The notes: a model not told the origin generated them from the sequence alone. A DNA stretch of 64,000 nucleotides from Actinacidiphila cocklensis (GCF_907177275.1 NZ_CAJSLV010000001.1:1-64000), one strand, 5' to 3'; counted from the first letter of the stretch, positions 41,794-51,346 are shown. A program made the numbers and translations.

Positions 41794-42678
41794 TCAGGCG
41801 GTACTGCCGACACCGGTGTGGCTGCCGTTGGAGCCGCCACCGTCGTGGTCGCCGCCCCCGTCGTCGTCCTTGGCGGCGTCGGGGTCGGTGTTGGTCCAGA
41901 CCGGGTTCGGGTGATCCCCGCCCACTCCGGTGCCGGTGTATGTCGTCGTGGTGGTCTCGCCGTCGGGGCCGGTGTAGACGTCGGTCCTGGTGCCGGTGCC
42001 GTCCGAGTTGCCGTGCACGGTCTCCACGGTGGTCGAGCCGTCGGGGTGGTTGACGGTGCTCGTATAGCTGCCGTTGTCCCCGAACGCCGTGTGCTCGTGA
42101 TACGACATCCCGCCGTCCCCGTCGGTGACGTACGTGTCGTTCGACGTGAGCTTGCCGTCGCTGTCGTACGTCGACGTGGTGCTGTGCTCGCTGCCGTCGG
42201 CCGACGTGAACTCGTAGTGCTGGGGCTCGTCACCGGGGGCCTCCGGCGGCTTGTCGGGGTCGGCGATCGTCGTCTGTATCTCGTACGGGTTGCCGTTCTT
42301 GTCGAACCCGTGGACGGTGATCGGCTCGTGCGACAGTTTCTGCCAGTTGTCGTACGCCTGCTTCTTCATCGACCAGATGGCGTGGGTGAAGCCCTGCGCC
42401 TGCTCGTTGGCGGTGGCGGCGTAGGCGGCGTCCTGGTCGAACCACTGCTGGGCGACGGCGGTGTAGGTCCCGCTCAGCGACTCCAGCAGGTCCCAGGCGT
42501 GCTTGAACGCCCCGCTCCAGGCCTGGTAGTAGAGCGAGACGACCCAGGCGACGCGCCCGATCTCGTTCTCGCTGTAGTTGTGGTCTCCGGTGCGCGCGTC
42601 GGAGACCTTGTGCTTGAGGGTGTCGGTGTCCTTGCCCAGCTGGTTGAGGAGTTCGTAGTCGATGACGATGTCGGGCAT
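41794..42678 (-). CDS. type VII-associated protein: helical N-terminal domain plus Thr/Asp/Gly-rich repeat tail
   Basis: The product is 294 residues. Residues 1-105 are helical with an EspC/WXG-like look (YELLNQLGKDTDTLKHKV, VVSLYYQAWSGAFKHAWDLL). From about residue 115 the chain switches to short beta-hairpin-like repeats built on an x-x-DGxTTxxTV theme (for example NHPDGSTTVETVHG and TGPDGETTTTTYTG). It ends in an Asp/Gly tract, DAAKDDDGGGDHDGGG. A GGGAAGGA site precedes ATG 42678. The stop is 40 bases before the WXG-like gene, so both are co-transcribed and may form a secreted pair. The repeats suggest a surface-exposed or extracellular tail. Confidence 0.75.
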   Translation of the reverse strand: MPDIVIDYELLNQLGKDTDTLKHKVSDARTGDHNYSENEIGRVAWVVSLYYQAWSGAFKHAWDLLESLSGTYTAVAQQWFDQDAAYAATANEQAQGFTHAIWSMKKQAYDNWQKLSHEPITVHGFDKNGNPYEIQTTIADPDKPPEAPGDEPQHYEFTSADGSEHSTTSTYDSDGKLTSNDTYVTDGDGGMSYHEHTAFGDNGSYTSTVNHPDGSTTVETVHGNSDGTGTRTDVYTGPDGETTTTTYTGTGVGGDHPNPVWTNTDPDAAKDDDGGGDHDGGGSNGSHTGVGSTA

Positions 42679-42859
42679 GCCACGTCCTTCCCTGTCGCCG
42701 TCGGCCCGCCGATCGGTACACGTAGCGCGGGTGTCCGAAGTTCACCGCCGCAAAGCCTGTTCGCGCCGGCGCGTACGAGCCCGCGTGCCCTCCTCGTGAA
42801 CCTTTCGCCCGCCACCTCCGTGATGGCGGTGAGAAGTTCGGGAAGTGGGGGAGGGGCAG

Positions 42860-45800
42860 ATGGCACGACCCGGCGACTGGAGCCCGCTGGGGCTGCACGG
42901 CGATCCGGTACCGGGCGACCCGGACGTCCTGCGCAACCTGCACACCCAGATGGAAGACCTGGGGGAGCTGGCCCGCGAGGTCACCTCGGGCCTGAACCGG
43001 GTGCTCAACCAGTCCACCGACAGCTTCATCGGCAAGACCGCAGAAGCGGTGCGCAAGAAGATCGACGGCCACCTGAAGAGCTTCATCGACTCCGTCGGCA
43101 ACTCCTTCGGCGTCTCGGCGCCCGCGACCCTCGACTACCTCAACGCGGTGGTCGAGGCCCAGACCAAGGCGGACCAGGCGCTGGCGAGCGCCCAGGGGCT
43201 GTCCAAGGACGACGACAAACTCGTCGCACTCAAGGCCCAGGCCCACGAGGCGCAGAACGACTACGACACCGCCGCCGGCCGGTACATGGACAAGCTGCTG
43301 GACGCCTCCCACATGATCAAGCAGCCGATCAGCGGGTGGAAGCTCTTCCTGGAGGCGCTGGGCATCCTCGGCATCATCCTGGCCGTGCTCGGCGCGATCT
43401 TCGGCGGCTGGGTCGGTCTGATCGCGCTGGCCGTGAACGTCGCCCTGCTCATCAAGACCGCGGTGGACTTCGCCGAGGGCAAGGCAAGTGCGCTGGACAT
43501 GGTGCTGGCCGTCATCGGCGTGCTCTTCCCGTCCACCAAGGGCCTGAACATCGGGCAGTTGACCAAGGGTCTGTTCAACACCCTGAAGGGCCTGGGCAAG
43601 GGCCTCACCGCCGGCATCGGCGACATCTCCCGCGGTCTGACGCACATCTTCATCAATCCCGGCGCGCTCGGCCAGACCTTCGGTCTCGCGACGCTGAAGA
43701 GCTTCACCCTCGCCGGTCTCAAGGGCATCGCCACGATCGCCGTCAACGGCGGCAAGCTCACGCTGGGGACGCTCAAGACGATCGGTGTCACCTTCAGGAA
43801 CGACTTCCGGCTCGCCACGATCGGCGTCACCAGCCCGCTGGCGAAGATCGGCGTCTACTCGCTGAGCTTCGGCAGCCGCTTCCTCGTGTCGGCCACGCTG
43901 CCGCTGGACTTCTTCGAACTGGGCGTCGGCGCCAAGGCGGCGATCTCGATGGGCCTGGGCACCCGGCTGTCCACTCCGTGGGCGCACCTGGCCCAGCCGA
44001 TCGTCGGGGGCGGCCTGCACACCGGTGCCGGCGCGGCCGGGCACATGGGCCTCGGTGCTTCCGGGAACTTCGACGGATTCCACTCCGGTTCCGGGCTGAA
44101 CCCGGGCTCGCTGCACGGGTTCGACGGCGGCGTGGGAATCGGCGGCCTGCACGGGCTGACGAGCATCCAGTCGGTGCACCTGGGCGCCGGCGTCAACCCG
44201 GCGTCCATCGGCCACTCCCTGTCCAGCCTCGGCACCGGGGCGAGCGCGGTCGACCACCTCACCGCGATCGACCACGCCACCGGCTTCGACCGCGGAGTCA
44301 GCGGCCTGCTGGAGCCGATGGGAACGCACTTCGGCGGTATCGGCTCGGCGCACATGAGCATGGACACCGGCTCCCTGACCTCGGGTGCGGCCGGCTCCCA
44401 CAGCGGGATCTCCAGCCTGGCGGGCCGCCACGACCTGTCGGTCGGTGCCATCGGCCTCAACACGGCGATCGGTGACGGCATGTCCGGCATCCGCGCCGCG
44501 CACGGCTATGCGGAGGACTTCCACGCCCTCGGCATCCCCGAACTGCGCAGCATCGCGGACGGCGACGTCAGCGTGCTGAAGGTGAACCAGGACGGCATCA
44601 GCCTGCGCGTCGGTGAGGAGAGCGGTTCGGCCACCGCCATGCACGTGAACTTCTCGACGATGTCGGTCACCGACGACGCCGGGCGCCAGGTCGTTGTCGC
44701 GCCCGAGGCGCACGCCGCGCTGGGCACCACCGACATCCGGACGGCCGCGGGACACCAGGGGTCCTCCTCGCCGCAGGTGGCCCCGGTCCGGGAGGCGGGC
44801 GCGTCCGGCACCGACGCCACCGCGGGTGCCTCGCACGCACCCGCGGTGGACGTCAAGGCACCGAACCGCGAGGGCGCCACCACCTCCCCGTCCGTGAAGG
44901 AGACGGAGGGGCCGGCCGGCGCGTCCACGTCCGCGAAGGCCCCGGGCACCGCCACCGACGACGCGGACTTCTTCGCCGAAGGCGGCGGCTCCCACGCGGT
45001 GACCGCGCACGACGACAAACTCGGCGTGTCGGCCCACCAGGACCTCGACCTGTCCGGTCGGAAGGACGGCGGCACGGGCGAGACCTCGGGCGCTGCGGCC
45101 CCGGCCCGCGACACCCGGGCGCAGCCGCCCGAGCCGGTGGCCGTACGGCCGGAGAACGCCCCGCCGGCTGCCGGCCACCCGCCGCGCAGCAGGTTCGAGG
45201 CCGTCACCGGCGGCGTCGGCGGCACGGTGGGCGCCGAGCGGATGGCCGCGTGGAACGGCTACGAGAAGGCCGCCGCAGACGCGGGCCGCGCGGAGAAGAC
45301 ACTCCAGGACCTCGGCGGCGGTCTGGAGAAGCCCTCGGAGAACATCGACCAGGCCGCGGCGAAGATGGACGCGCAAGCGGCCGGGCTCGGCGTGGACGCG
45401 GCCCGCCAGGACCTGGCCCGGCTCAGCATGGACGTCGACTCCATCACGTCGCGCATCGACGCCCTGGTCGCGCAGAAGGGGCCGGGGACCGGGGACCTCG
45501 ACGCCGCCCGGCATGCGCCCGGGACGGCGGGCGGCACCGCCACGCGCGGCCTGTCGCGTGACGTCGACCTCTACCACGAGGTCAACATCAGGCTGCAGGG
45601 CAAGGAACCCGGTACGGCGCACATGTCCCCCGACGAGGTCGCGCACCTCTACGAGACGCACTTCCCGAACGGCGCGGACTCCCGCATGACGGTGCGCGAG
45701 ATCGCCGACCACCTGTCGAGCCTGACGCTCGGCCGCGACCTGCCGAAGATGCGCGGCGGCGGTGCCAGGCTGGAGGTCTCCGCCGAGACGGCCGAGGGGC

Positions 45801-48800
45801 TGCAGAAGGCGTGGAAGGACACGCTGGGCAAGGAGAAGAGACTCGTGGTGCCGGTGGACGGCGCGAAGATCCATGTCTCCGACCTGCTGGACCGGACACT
45901 GGAGAAGATCGGCGGCCAGTCCTTCCGCGACAAGATCACTGTCACCGCCGCCGACAAGGACCTGCGCGACGTCAACACGTCGACCAAGCTGCTCCTGAAC
46001 TACAAGGTCGGCACCGCCACGCGGACGGTGCGCTTCGAACTGAAGCTGGAGAGCAGCGGGAAGCCGGACCTGCCGGCGGGGCATGCGGGGCCGAGCCGGC
46101 CGGCTGAGAACGCGCCGAAGCCGGCGGCCGACCGTCCGAAGCCCGCACTGGCAGCCGACCTGGACGTCGCCGCGCTGATCCGCGAGGTCGAGGCGTCCAT
46201 CCCGCCGATCGAACTCCCGCCGCGGGTGCCGCGCAAGGAGACCTGGGACAGCTCGGAACCGGTCCGGCTGGAGTGGACGCCGCCGTACCGCAACGCGGAC
46301 GGTGAACTCGTCGTGGGCCGCTGGTCGGAGCACGACGGCAGCACGGCCGGCACCGGCACCAAGTGGTCGGACTGGAAGTCGCTGGAGTACCGCGACCGCC
46401 AGAGGATCGGCGTCCGCGTCGACACCGACGAGCTCTCCCAGACGGACCTGCACCAGTTCGCCGACATGCTGACCCGCAACGACAGCCCCGACCTGGCCCA
46501 GCGGATCCTGGCCAGGGCCGGGCGGCTCGACACCGACGCCCGGGGCGCCATGGGCGCCGGCGGTGACATGGACCAGGTCATCTGGTCCGGCCAGGAGATC
46601 GCGGACCTCGGCGAGAAGGTGCGCACCGTGCTGAAGGATTTCGCCGAGCCGTCGCCGCCCGGGGGGCTGGCCCGCGCCCGGATCGACGAACTCAAGCATC
46701 TCACCAACCGGTTGGACTCCGCGCTCAAGGGATATGCCAAGGACGCCGCTCCGTTCGGCGGCGTGTACACCCTGCGCAACGAGCTCGGTCCGCTGGTCGG
46801 CTCCAGCCGCAGTCTGCTGGACGAGGTCGTCGAGCACGGCGCGGTCACCCACACCAGCAACGAGGGGGCCACCCGCGTCATAGCGGGGCTCGACGAGAAG
46901 GTGCGGAAGACGGCGGTGTCCAAGGCGCAGAATTACCGCCGCGCCAAGGCGTACGCGGAAGTGCCGACCGGCACGCAGTGGAGCACGACGATCCCCGGCC
47001 TGGGAGACCTGAAGCCCGAGCAGCGGGTGCTCTTCGTCCGCGAACGGTCCGAGAAGAACCTCAAGGACCTGCACACCGCGCTGGACGAACTCCTGGACGG
47101 CAACGAGCAGTTCCGGAACCTCTTCGAGGCCCTGCAGGGCCTGCCCTACCGCATCAAGCACTCCACCCCCGCCTACCACGCGATCGGCAACTCGGGTCTG
47201 CTGGCCTCGCAGGGCGACCTGGCCCGCCGCGACGCGAAGTTCCTCACGTCCGGCAAGAGCAGTGACGCGAACACCTCCAGCCTGGGCAATGACGACTTCG
47301 CCTTCTTCCGGGTCGAGGCGAACGACGCCAAGATGGTCACCCGCTACGGCCCGACCACGATGGTCTTCGACTCCAGCGTGCTCACGCACTACGACGGCTG
47401 GGTGTCCCTGCACGACCAGCTCCAACCGCTGGACCGCCTGGCGATGCGCGAACTGAAGCCCAGGGAGGCGAAGGTGCCGGGGGCGGGTCCGGTCCGGACC
47501 ACCGAATACGCGAACAGCGTCACCGTCACGGGCAGCAAGAGCCGCTGGGTCCACACCTACCCCGGCAGGAAGGGCAGTGCGCGGACCGCCGGGGTCTCCT
47601 TCGAGCAGGAGGTCTTCACCGGCGAGCACTTCGTCGAAGGCCTGTCGCTGTCGGTGGTGCGCGAGGTCTCCAGGATCGGCGGTGACTTCGAGGACGAGGC
47701 GCTGAGACTCGGCGCCACGATCACCAGTCGCACCGAGACCGCGGCGGCCAAGGAGCTGGCCACCGAGAAACTCGCCGACATCGTCTTCAGCATGTACCGG
47801 CCGGAGGCGAAGTTCGGCTCCGGCCTGCCCATCGACCCCCGCCCGACAGGTGCAGGCGAGCACGCCGGCGGCCACGTCGGCGAAGCGGTGCCGGGCCGGT
47901 TCGGCGAGGACGCCGCGGGTCGTCCCGGCGAGGGCGCCGCGGGTCGTCCGGGCCAGGACACCGCCCACCTGGCGCCGTACCGGCCCACGCACGTGCACAA
48001 CCCGCACGGCGACGGGCGCTACCTGTCCGACGGCACCCTGGACCCGGTGGCTCTCACCGGTGCGCGGATGGCCGACCGGGCGGACGACAGCGAACGGCTG
48101 GCCGTCAAGGAGTTGTCGGGCGGCACCAACGGGGGGCTGAAGAGCGCGCACTTCCACCTGAACCGCGCGCTGGTCGCCGCCGACAAGTCCGTCGAACGCA
48201 CCACCGTGTTCCGGAACGTCGCCGAGGGCAGCCGCCTGGAGATGGCCGAGAATCTACTCAAGGAGCGGATGCGCCAGGCCGCCCGCATCCAGGGGATGAT
48301 CGACCACCTCAACGCCCTCGGCAAGGAGGGCGTACCGGTGGATCCGGCCGCGGTGGCACCGGCCGCCGGCGTGCACATGGCGTCGGAGGGTCCTGGCACC
48401 TCGGCGGCCGCCCTGCACGCGGTCTCCCCGAAGGCGCCCCAGCCGCATCCCGTACAGACGCACTCCGTCGCGGAGGTCGGCGACTTCACCCAGGGGCCGA
48501 AGCAGTTCATGGAGCACAACCAGGTGCTCCTGCGGATGTCCGAGGGTATGGAGATCCGCCACCCGGGCCTCGGTATCGACAACAACTCGTTCGTGAAGTG
48601 GCTGGACGACCAGGAACGTCACTGGTTCACGCTGACCAGGAGCCCCGCCGCCGACGAGCACAACGTCTACCTGCTGACGCCCGCGGTGGAGAAGTACGCT
48701 CACGCGTACTCGGCCGACCCCGAGCTCCAGGCCATCCTCGGCGGCCGGGAGATGCCGCGGATCGGCCCCGACGCGGACTACATCGCGGCGCACTACGTGC

Positions 48801-51346
48801 CGTACAAGACCGGCGTCACCACGGACCCGGCCGCCCACATCGGCCACCGGACCATCCCGATGGGGCGCGGCGGGGAGTTCAACCCGGACTTCGTGTTCAC
48901 CGGCACGATGAACGGTTGCGCGCTGACGGTGACTCCGGGGCGCGAGGCCGAGACGTTCACCGCGTGGCATTACCAGTCGCCGAGCAGCCACCGGTTGAAT
49001 TCCGAGGAGTTCCGGATGGCCCGGCGGCCGACGGACTGGTTCGGCCACGCCGAATACCAGGGCAGGAATCCTGAGGGGCTGCCCGAGATCATCAATGTGA
49101 TGTACCGCGGCCCCGAGGGCTGGCAGTTCCTCAGCCAGGAGGTCCACGCCAGTTTCCACAACCTGGACCAGACGCGGCTGGTCCGGTTCGACAACCGGCC
49201 GGTCCAGTTCGCCCCCGGCCACGAGTGGTCGTACACCAGGACCCTCTACCAGCGTGCCGCCCAGGACCGGCTGGACGAACTGGACCGGCTCGCCGTCGAG
49301 AACGTCGCCCGTCTGAGCGACAGCGACACGCACCTGAAGCACGCCTACGAGGTGATGCAGCGGCAGGCGCGCAAGGACGTGGAAGCGCTCAGCACGGTGA
49401 CCGGTCCCGAGCAACTGGCCGAGCGCGGAGTCGAACTGGCCGACGACCACCTGGAGTTGAACCACATCGTCGAGACCTTCCTGGCCCATCAGACCACGGC
49501 GGAGGAGGCCGGGGCCAAGAAGATGTGGCGCTGGCAGAAGGTGTCGGAAGAGGTCCTCTTCCGGCGCAACCAGGTGCGCGCGACCATCCTGGACAAGCTG
49601 GTTCCGCACTGGGGCGAGGGGCTGCGGCGAGAGGCCACGGCCGCGCCCGCGACCGCACCGCCCGCGCCCGCGGTGGAGGCCGACATCACGGACGCCGTGT
49701 CGCCCCGGGCGCCAGGGCCGTCGAACGGGCCCGTCGCACCGCACATGCCCGCGGATTCGGGCACGGTGCCCGGCGGCGTGGACGCCTCGCGTGGCCTGGC
49801 CGGCACCGGTCCGCACTGGGACGCGGTGCGGGGCGCGGCGGTGCCGGTGCACCGGGAGCACTCGTGGCCGGACCCGGTGTCCCGGCCGTACGGCCCGGAC
49901 GATCCGCGGCGCATCGTCGTCACGTCGGGCTTCGACGTGCGGCGGTTCTCGTTCGAGGGCAGGAACGTGACCGACCTGTCGGTGCGCGTGCACATGGACG
50001 GTGTGGGGGACGTGGCACCGCACGAGCTGGACGCGCTGTGGCGCCGGGCGCAGGACGGGGTGCACCAGGTCTTCAACGCGGGCGGCCACCGGCTGCCCGG
50101 CGGCGACGTGCTGCACGTGACGCTGGAGCGTGGAACGCGGGCGGACTCGCATCTGAAGGTGACGGTGGGCGCGGACGCCGAGGCGACGCAGCACACCTGG
50201 CGCGTCACGGCCCCCCCGCTGGAGCTGGCCCATGAGATCGGACACCAGCTGGGGTTGCGCGACGAGTACCGGGGCGCGTCGCATCCGGACGGCCCGGCGG
50301 TCGAGGGCAGCCTGATGGGCGACTACCGCGAGCGGGCGCCAGGGACGTTGGAACGCGGTGGCGTGCGGGACCGGTACCTGCACCTGCTGAACGCCCTCAT
50401 CGGCGATGTGGACATCGCCCCGCACCTGCCCGCGGCGGCGGACGCGCACCCGGCCTCTGCGGCGGATCCGGCACCGCCGGTGCCGTCAGAACCCGCACCG
50501 GGGTCCTCCGCCACGCCCCCGCACACGCTGTCCGCGGCGGACTTCGACGCCGTCGTCCAGCAGCACCCGACGCCGATCGCGAGGGGGGAGCGCTGGACCA
50601 TGTGGGGGCACAACGGCGACACCCCGTCCGGCTCCGCCTACGCCGTCGACTTCCCCGACCTGAACCTGCGCGGCGTCTACGCCCCGCCGGCGCCGGCCGA
50701 GGACGGCCTCGGCCACTGGCACTGGCACGCCGGCGACGCGGACGAGCCGGTCGCGGTGACGCCGCTGAGCCTGCGCTCGCCGGACCCCGCCACCGTGGGG
50801 CCGACAGGGACGGTCCGCCCGCAGAGCGTGTCCGCCCTCGAACCGACCCTGGTCGACGACGCGTTGGCCGCCGCTCCCTGGGCGGACGGGCTGCGGTGGC
50901 GTACCGACGCCGAGGACCTGTACGTCTTCTCGGCCGGTGATCCGCGCGGCTCCGAGGGCGCGTTCACGGTGGGCCTGCGCCCGGCCGGCGACCGGCTGGT
51001 GCACGTCGTGGCCCACGCGCAGGACGGCGGAGCCGCCGACAGCCTCTGGGTCACCGCGACCCGCGACATCGGGTGGCTGCGCCGGCAGGCATCCGACGCC
51101 GGCAGCCCCGTACCCGGTGTACTGGACCGCCACCCCTGGCGGTACGACATCGCGGCGCCCGGCGGAGCCGACGTCAACGCGTCGTTGGACATCGCCGCAC
51201 CGCATCCCGAGCGGCAGGAAGTGCTCTTCCTCGGCGGGGTTCGCGCGGACCGCATCCGAGGGGCGCAGCGCATGGACGCCGGCCGGCCGGTCGGCCCCTA
51301 CGTGACCAATCCGGGCTTCGTGGACGTCCGGCAGCAGGTCCGATGA
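42860..51346 (+). CDS. giant type VII-associated multidomain toxin-like protein, 2828 residues
   Basis: ATG 42860 follows GGGGGAGGGGCAG; GTG 42845 is in frame. Residues 1-150 are helical, like secretion-signal domains of polymorphic toxins. Two membrane helices lie at about 162-201 (FLEALGILGIILAVLGAIFG). Residues 250-560 are Gly/Leu/His-rich and repetitive. Later segments look enzymatic. About 1435-1655 has YHAIGNSGLLASQGD and LGNDDFAFFRVE, faintly like an ART/DarT fold. About 1900-2100 has TGTMNGCALTV with Cys2020 and His2037, a spacing reminiscent of CNF/BLF1-type deamidases. A zinc-protease motif HEIGHQLGLRDEY starts at His2458. The C terminus (2680-2828) resembles pierisin/scabin ADP-ribosyltransferases. 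Linkers are Pro/Ala-rich. It overlaps the next gene. Confidence 0.85.
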   Translation: MARPGDWSPLGLHGDPVPGDPDVLRNLHTQMEDLGELAREVTSGLNRVLNQSTDSFIGKTAEAVRKKIDGHLKSFIDSVGNSFGVSAPATLDYLNAVVEAQTKADQALASAQGLSKDDDKLVALKAQAHEAQNDYDTAAGRYMDKLLDASHMIKQPISGWKLFLEALGILGIILAVLGAIFGGWVGLIALAVNVALLIKTAVDFAEGKASALDMVLAVIGVLFPSTKGLNIGQLTKGLFNTLKGLGKGLTAGIGDISRGLTHIFINPGALGQTFGLATLKSFTLAGLKGIATIAVNGGKLTLGTLKTIGVTFRNDFRLATIGVTSPLAKIGVYSLSFGSRFLVSATLPLDFFELGVGAKAAISMGLGTRLSTPWAHLAQPIVGGGLHTGAGAAGHMGLGASGNFDGFHSGSGLNPGSLHGFDGGVGIGGLHGLTSIQSVHLGAGVNPASIGHSLSSLGTGASAVDHLTAIDHATGFDRGVSGLLEPMGTHFGGIGSAHMSMDTGSLTSGAAGSHSGISSLAGRHDLSVGAIGLNTAIGDGMSGIRAAHGYAEDFHALGIPELRSIADGDVSVLKVNQDGISLRVGEESGSATAMHVNFSTMSVTDDAGRQVVVAPEAHAALGTTDIRTAAGHQGSSSPQVAPVREAGASGTDATAGASHAPAVDVKAPNREGATTSPSVKETEGPAGASTSAKAPGTATDDADFFAEGGGSHAVTAHDDKLGVSAHQDLDLSGRKDGGTGETSGAAAPARDTRAQPPEPVAVRPENAPPAAGHPPRSRFEAVTGGVGGTVGAERMAAWNGYEKAAADAGRAEKTLQDLGGGLEKPSENIDQAAAKMDAQAAGLGVDAARQDLARLSMDVDSITSRIDALVAQKGPGTGDLDAARHAPGTAGGTATRGLSRDVDLYHEVNIRLQGKEPGTAHMSPDEVAHLYETHFPNGADSRMTVREIADHLSSLTLGRDLPKMRGGGARLEVSAETAEGLQKAWKDTLGKEKRLVVPVDGAKIHVSDLLDRTLEKIGGQSFRDKITVTAADKDLRDVNTSTKLLLNYKVGTATRTVRFELKLESSGKPDLPAGHAGPSRPAENAPKPAADRPKPALAADLDVAALIREVEASIPPIELPPRVPRKETWDSSEPVRLEWTPPYRNADGELVVGRWSEHDGSTAGTGTKWSDWKSLEYRDRQRIGVRVDTDELSQTDLHQFADMLTRNDSPDLAQRILARAGRLDTDARGAMGAGGDMDQVIWSGQEIADLGEKVRTVLKDFAEPSPPGGLARARIDELKHLTNRLDSALKGYAKDAAPFGGVYTLRNELGPLVGSSRSLLDEVVEHGAVTHTSNEGATRVIAGLDEKVRKTAVSKAQNYRRAKAYAEVPTGTQWSTTIPGLGDLKPEQRVLFVRERSEKNLKDLHTALDELLDGNEQFRNLFEALQGLPYRIKHSTPAYHAIGNSGLLASQGDLARRDAKFLTSGKSSDANTSSLGNDDFAFFRVEANDAKMVTRYGPTTMVFDSSVLTHYDGWVSLHDQLQPLDRLAMRELKPREAKVPGAGPVRTTEYANSVTVTGSKSRWVHTYPGRKGSARTAGVSFEQEVFTGEHFVEGLSLSVVREVSRIGGDFEDEALRLGATITSRTETAAAKELATEKLADIVFSMYRPEAKFGSGLPIDPRPTGAGEHAGGHVGEAVPGRFGEDAAGRPGEGAAGRPGQDTAHLAPYRPTHVHNPHGDGRYLSDGTLDPVALTGARMADRADDSERLAVKELSGGTNGGLKSAHFHLNRALVAADKSVERTTVFRNVAEGSRLEMAENLLKERMRQAARIQGMIDHLNALGKEGVPVDPAAVAPAAGVHMASEGPGTSAAALHAVSPKAPQPHPVQTHSVAEVGDFTQGPKQFMEHNQVLLRMSEGMEIRHPGLGIDNNSFVKWLDDQERHWFTLTRSPAADEHNVYLLTPAVEKYAHAYSADPELQAILGGREMPRIGPDADYIAAHYVPYKTGVTTDPAAHIGHRTIPMGRGGEFNPDFVFTGTMNGCALTVTPGREAETFTAWHYQSPSSHRLNSEEFRMARRPTDWFGHAEYQGRNPEGLPEIINVMYRGPEGWQFLSQEVHASFHNLDQTRLVRFDNRPVQFAPGHEWSYTRTLYQRAAQDRLDELDRLAVENVARLSDSDTHLKHAYEVMQRQARKDVEALSTVTGPEQLAERGVELADDHLELNHIVETFLAHQTTAEEAGAKKMWRWQKVSEEVLFRRNQVRATILDKLVPHWGEGLRREATAAPATAPPAPAVEADITDAVSPRAPGPSNGPVAPHMPADSGTVPGGVDASRGLAGTGPHWDAVRGAAVPVHREHSWPDPVSRPYGPDDPRRIVVTSGFDVRRFSFEGRNVTDLSVRVHMDGVGDVAPHELDALWRRAQDGVHQVFNAGGHRLPGGDVLHVTLERGTRADSHLKVTVGADAEATQHTWRVTAPPLELAHEIGHQLGLRDEYRGASHPDGPAVEGSLMGDYRERAPGTLERGGVRDRYLHLLNALIGDVDIAPHLPAAADAHPASAADPAPPVPSEPAPGSSATPPHTLSAADFDAVVQQHPTPIARGERWTMWGHNGDTPSGSAYAVDFPDLNLRGVYAPPAPAEDGLGHWHWHAGDADEPVAVTPLSLRSPDPATVGPTGTVRPQSVSALEPTLVDDALAAAPWADGLRWRTDAEDLYVFSAGDPRGSEGAFTVGLRPAGDRLVHVVAHAQDGGAADSLWVTATRDIGWLRRQASDAGSPVPGVLDRHPWRYDIAAPGGADVNASLDIAAPHPERQEVLFLGGVRADRIRGAQRMDAGRPVGPYVTNPGFVDVRQQVR

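Noticed and set aside
42860..44600. Gly/Leu/His-rich part of the giant as a nucleotide tandem repeat array
   Set aside because: The amino-acid composition is repetitive, but no regular repeat period is visible in the DNA.
42230..48157. 1975-codon open frame on the minus strand opposite the giant gene
   Set aside because: It is the antisense shadow of a very GC-rich coding sequence. Its translation is Arg/Gly/Val-rich low complexity without domains, and it would overlap the well-supported 294-residue gene in another frame.
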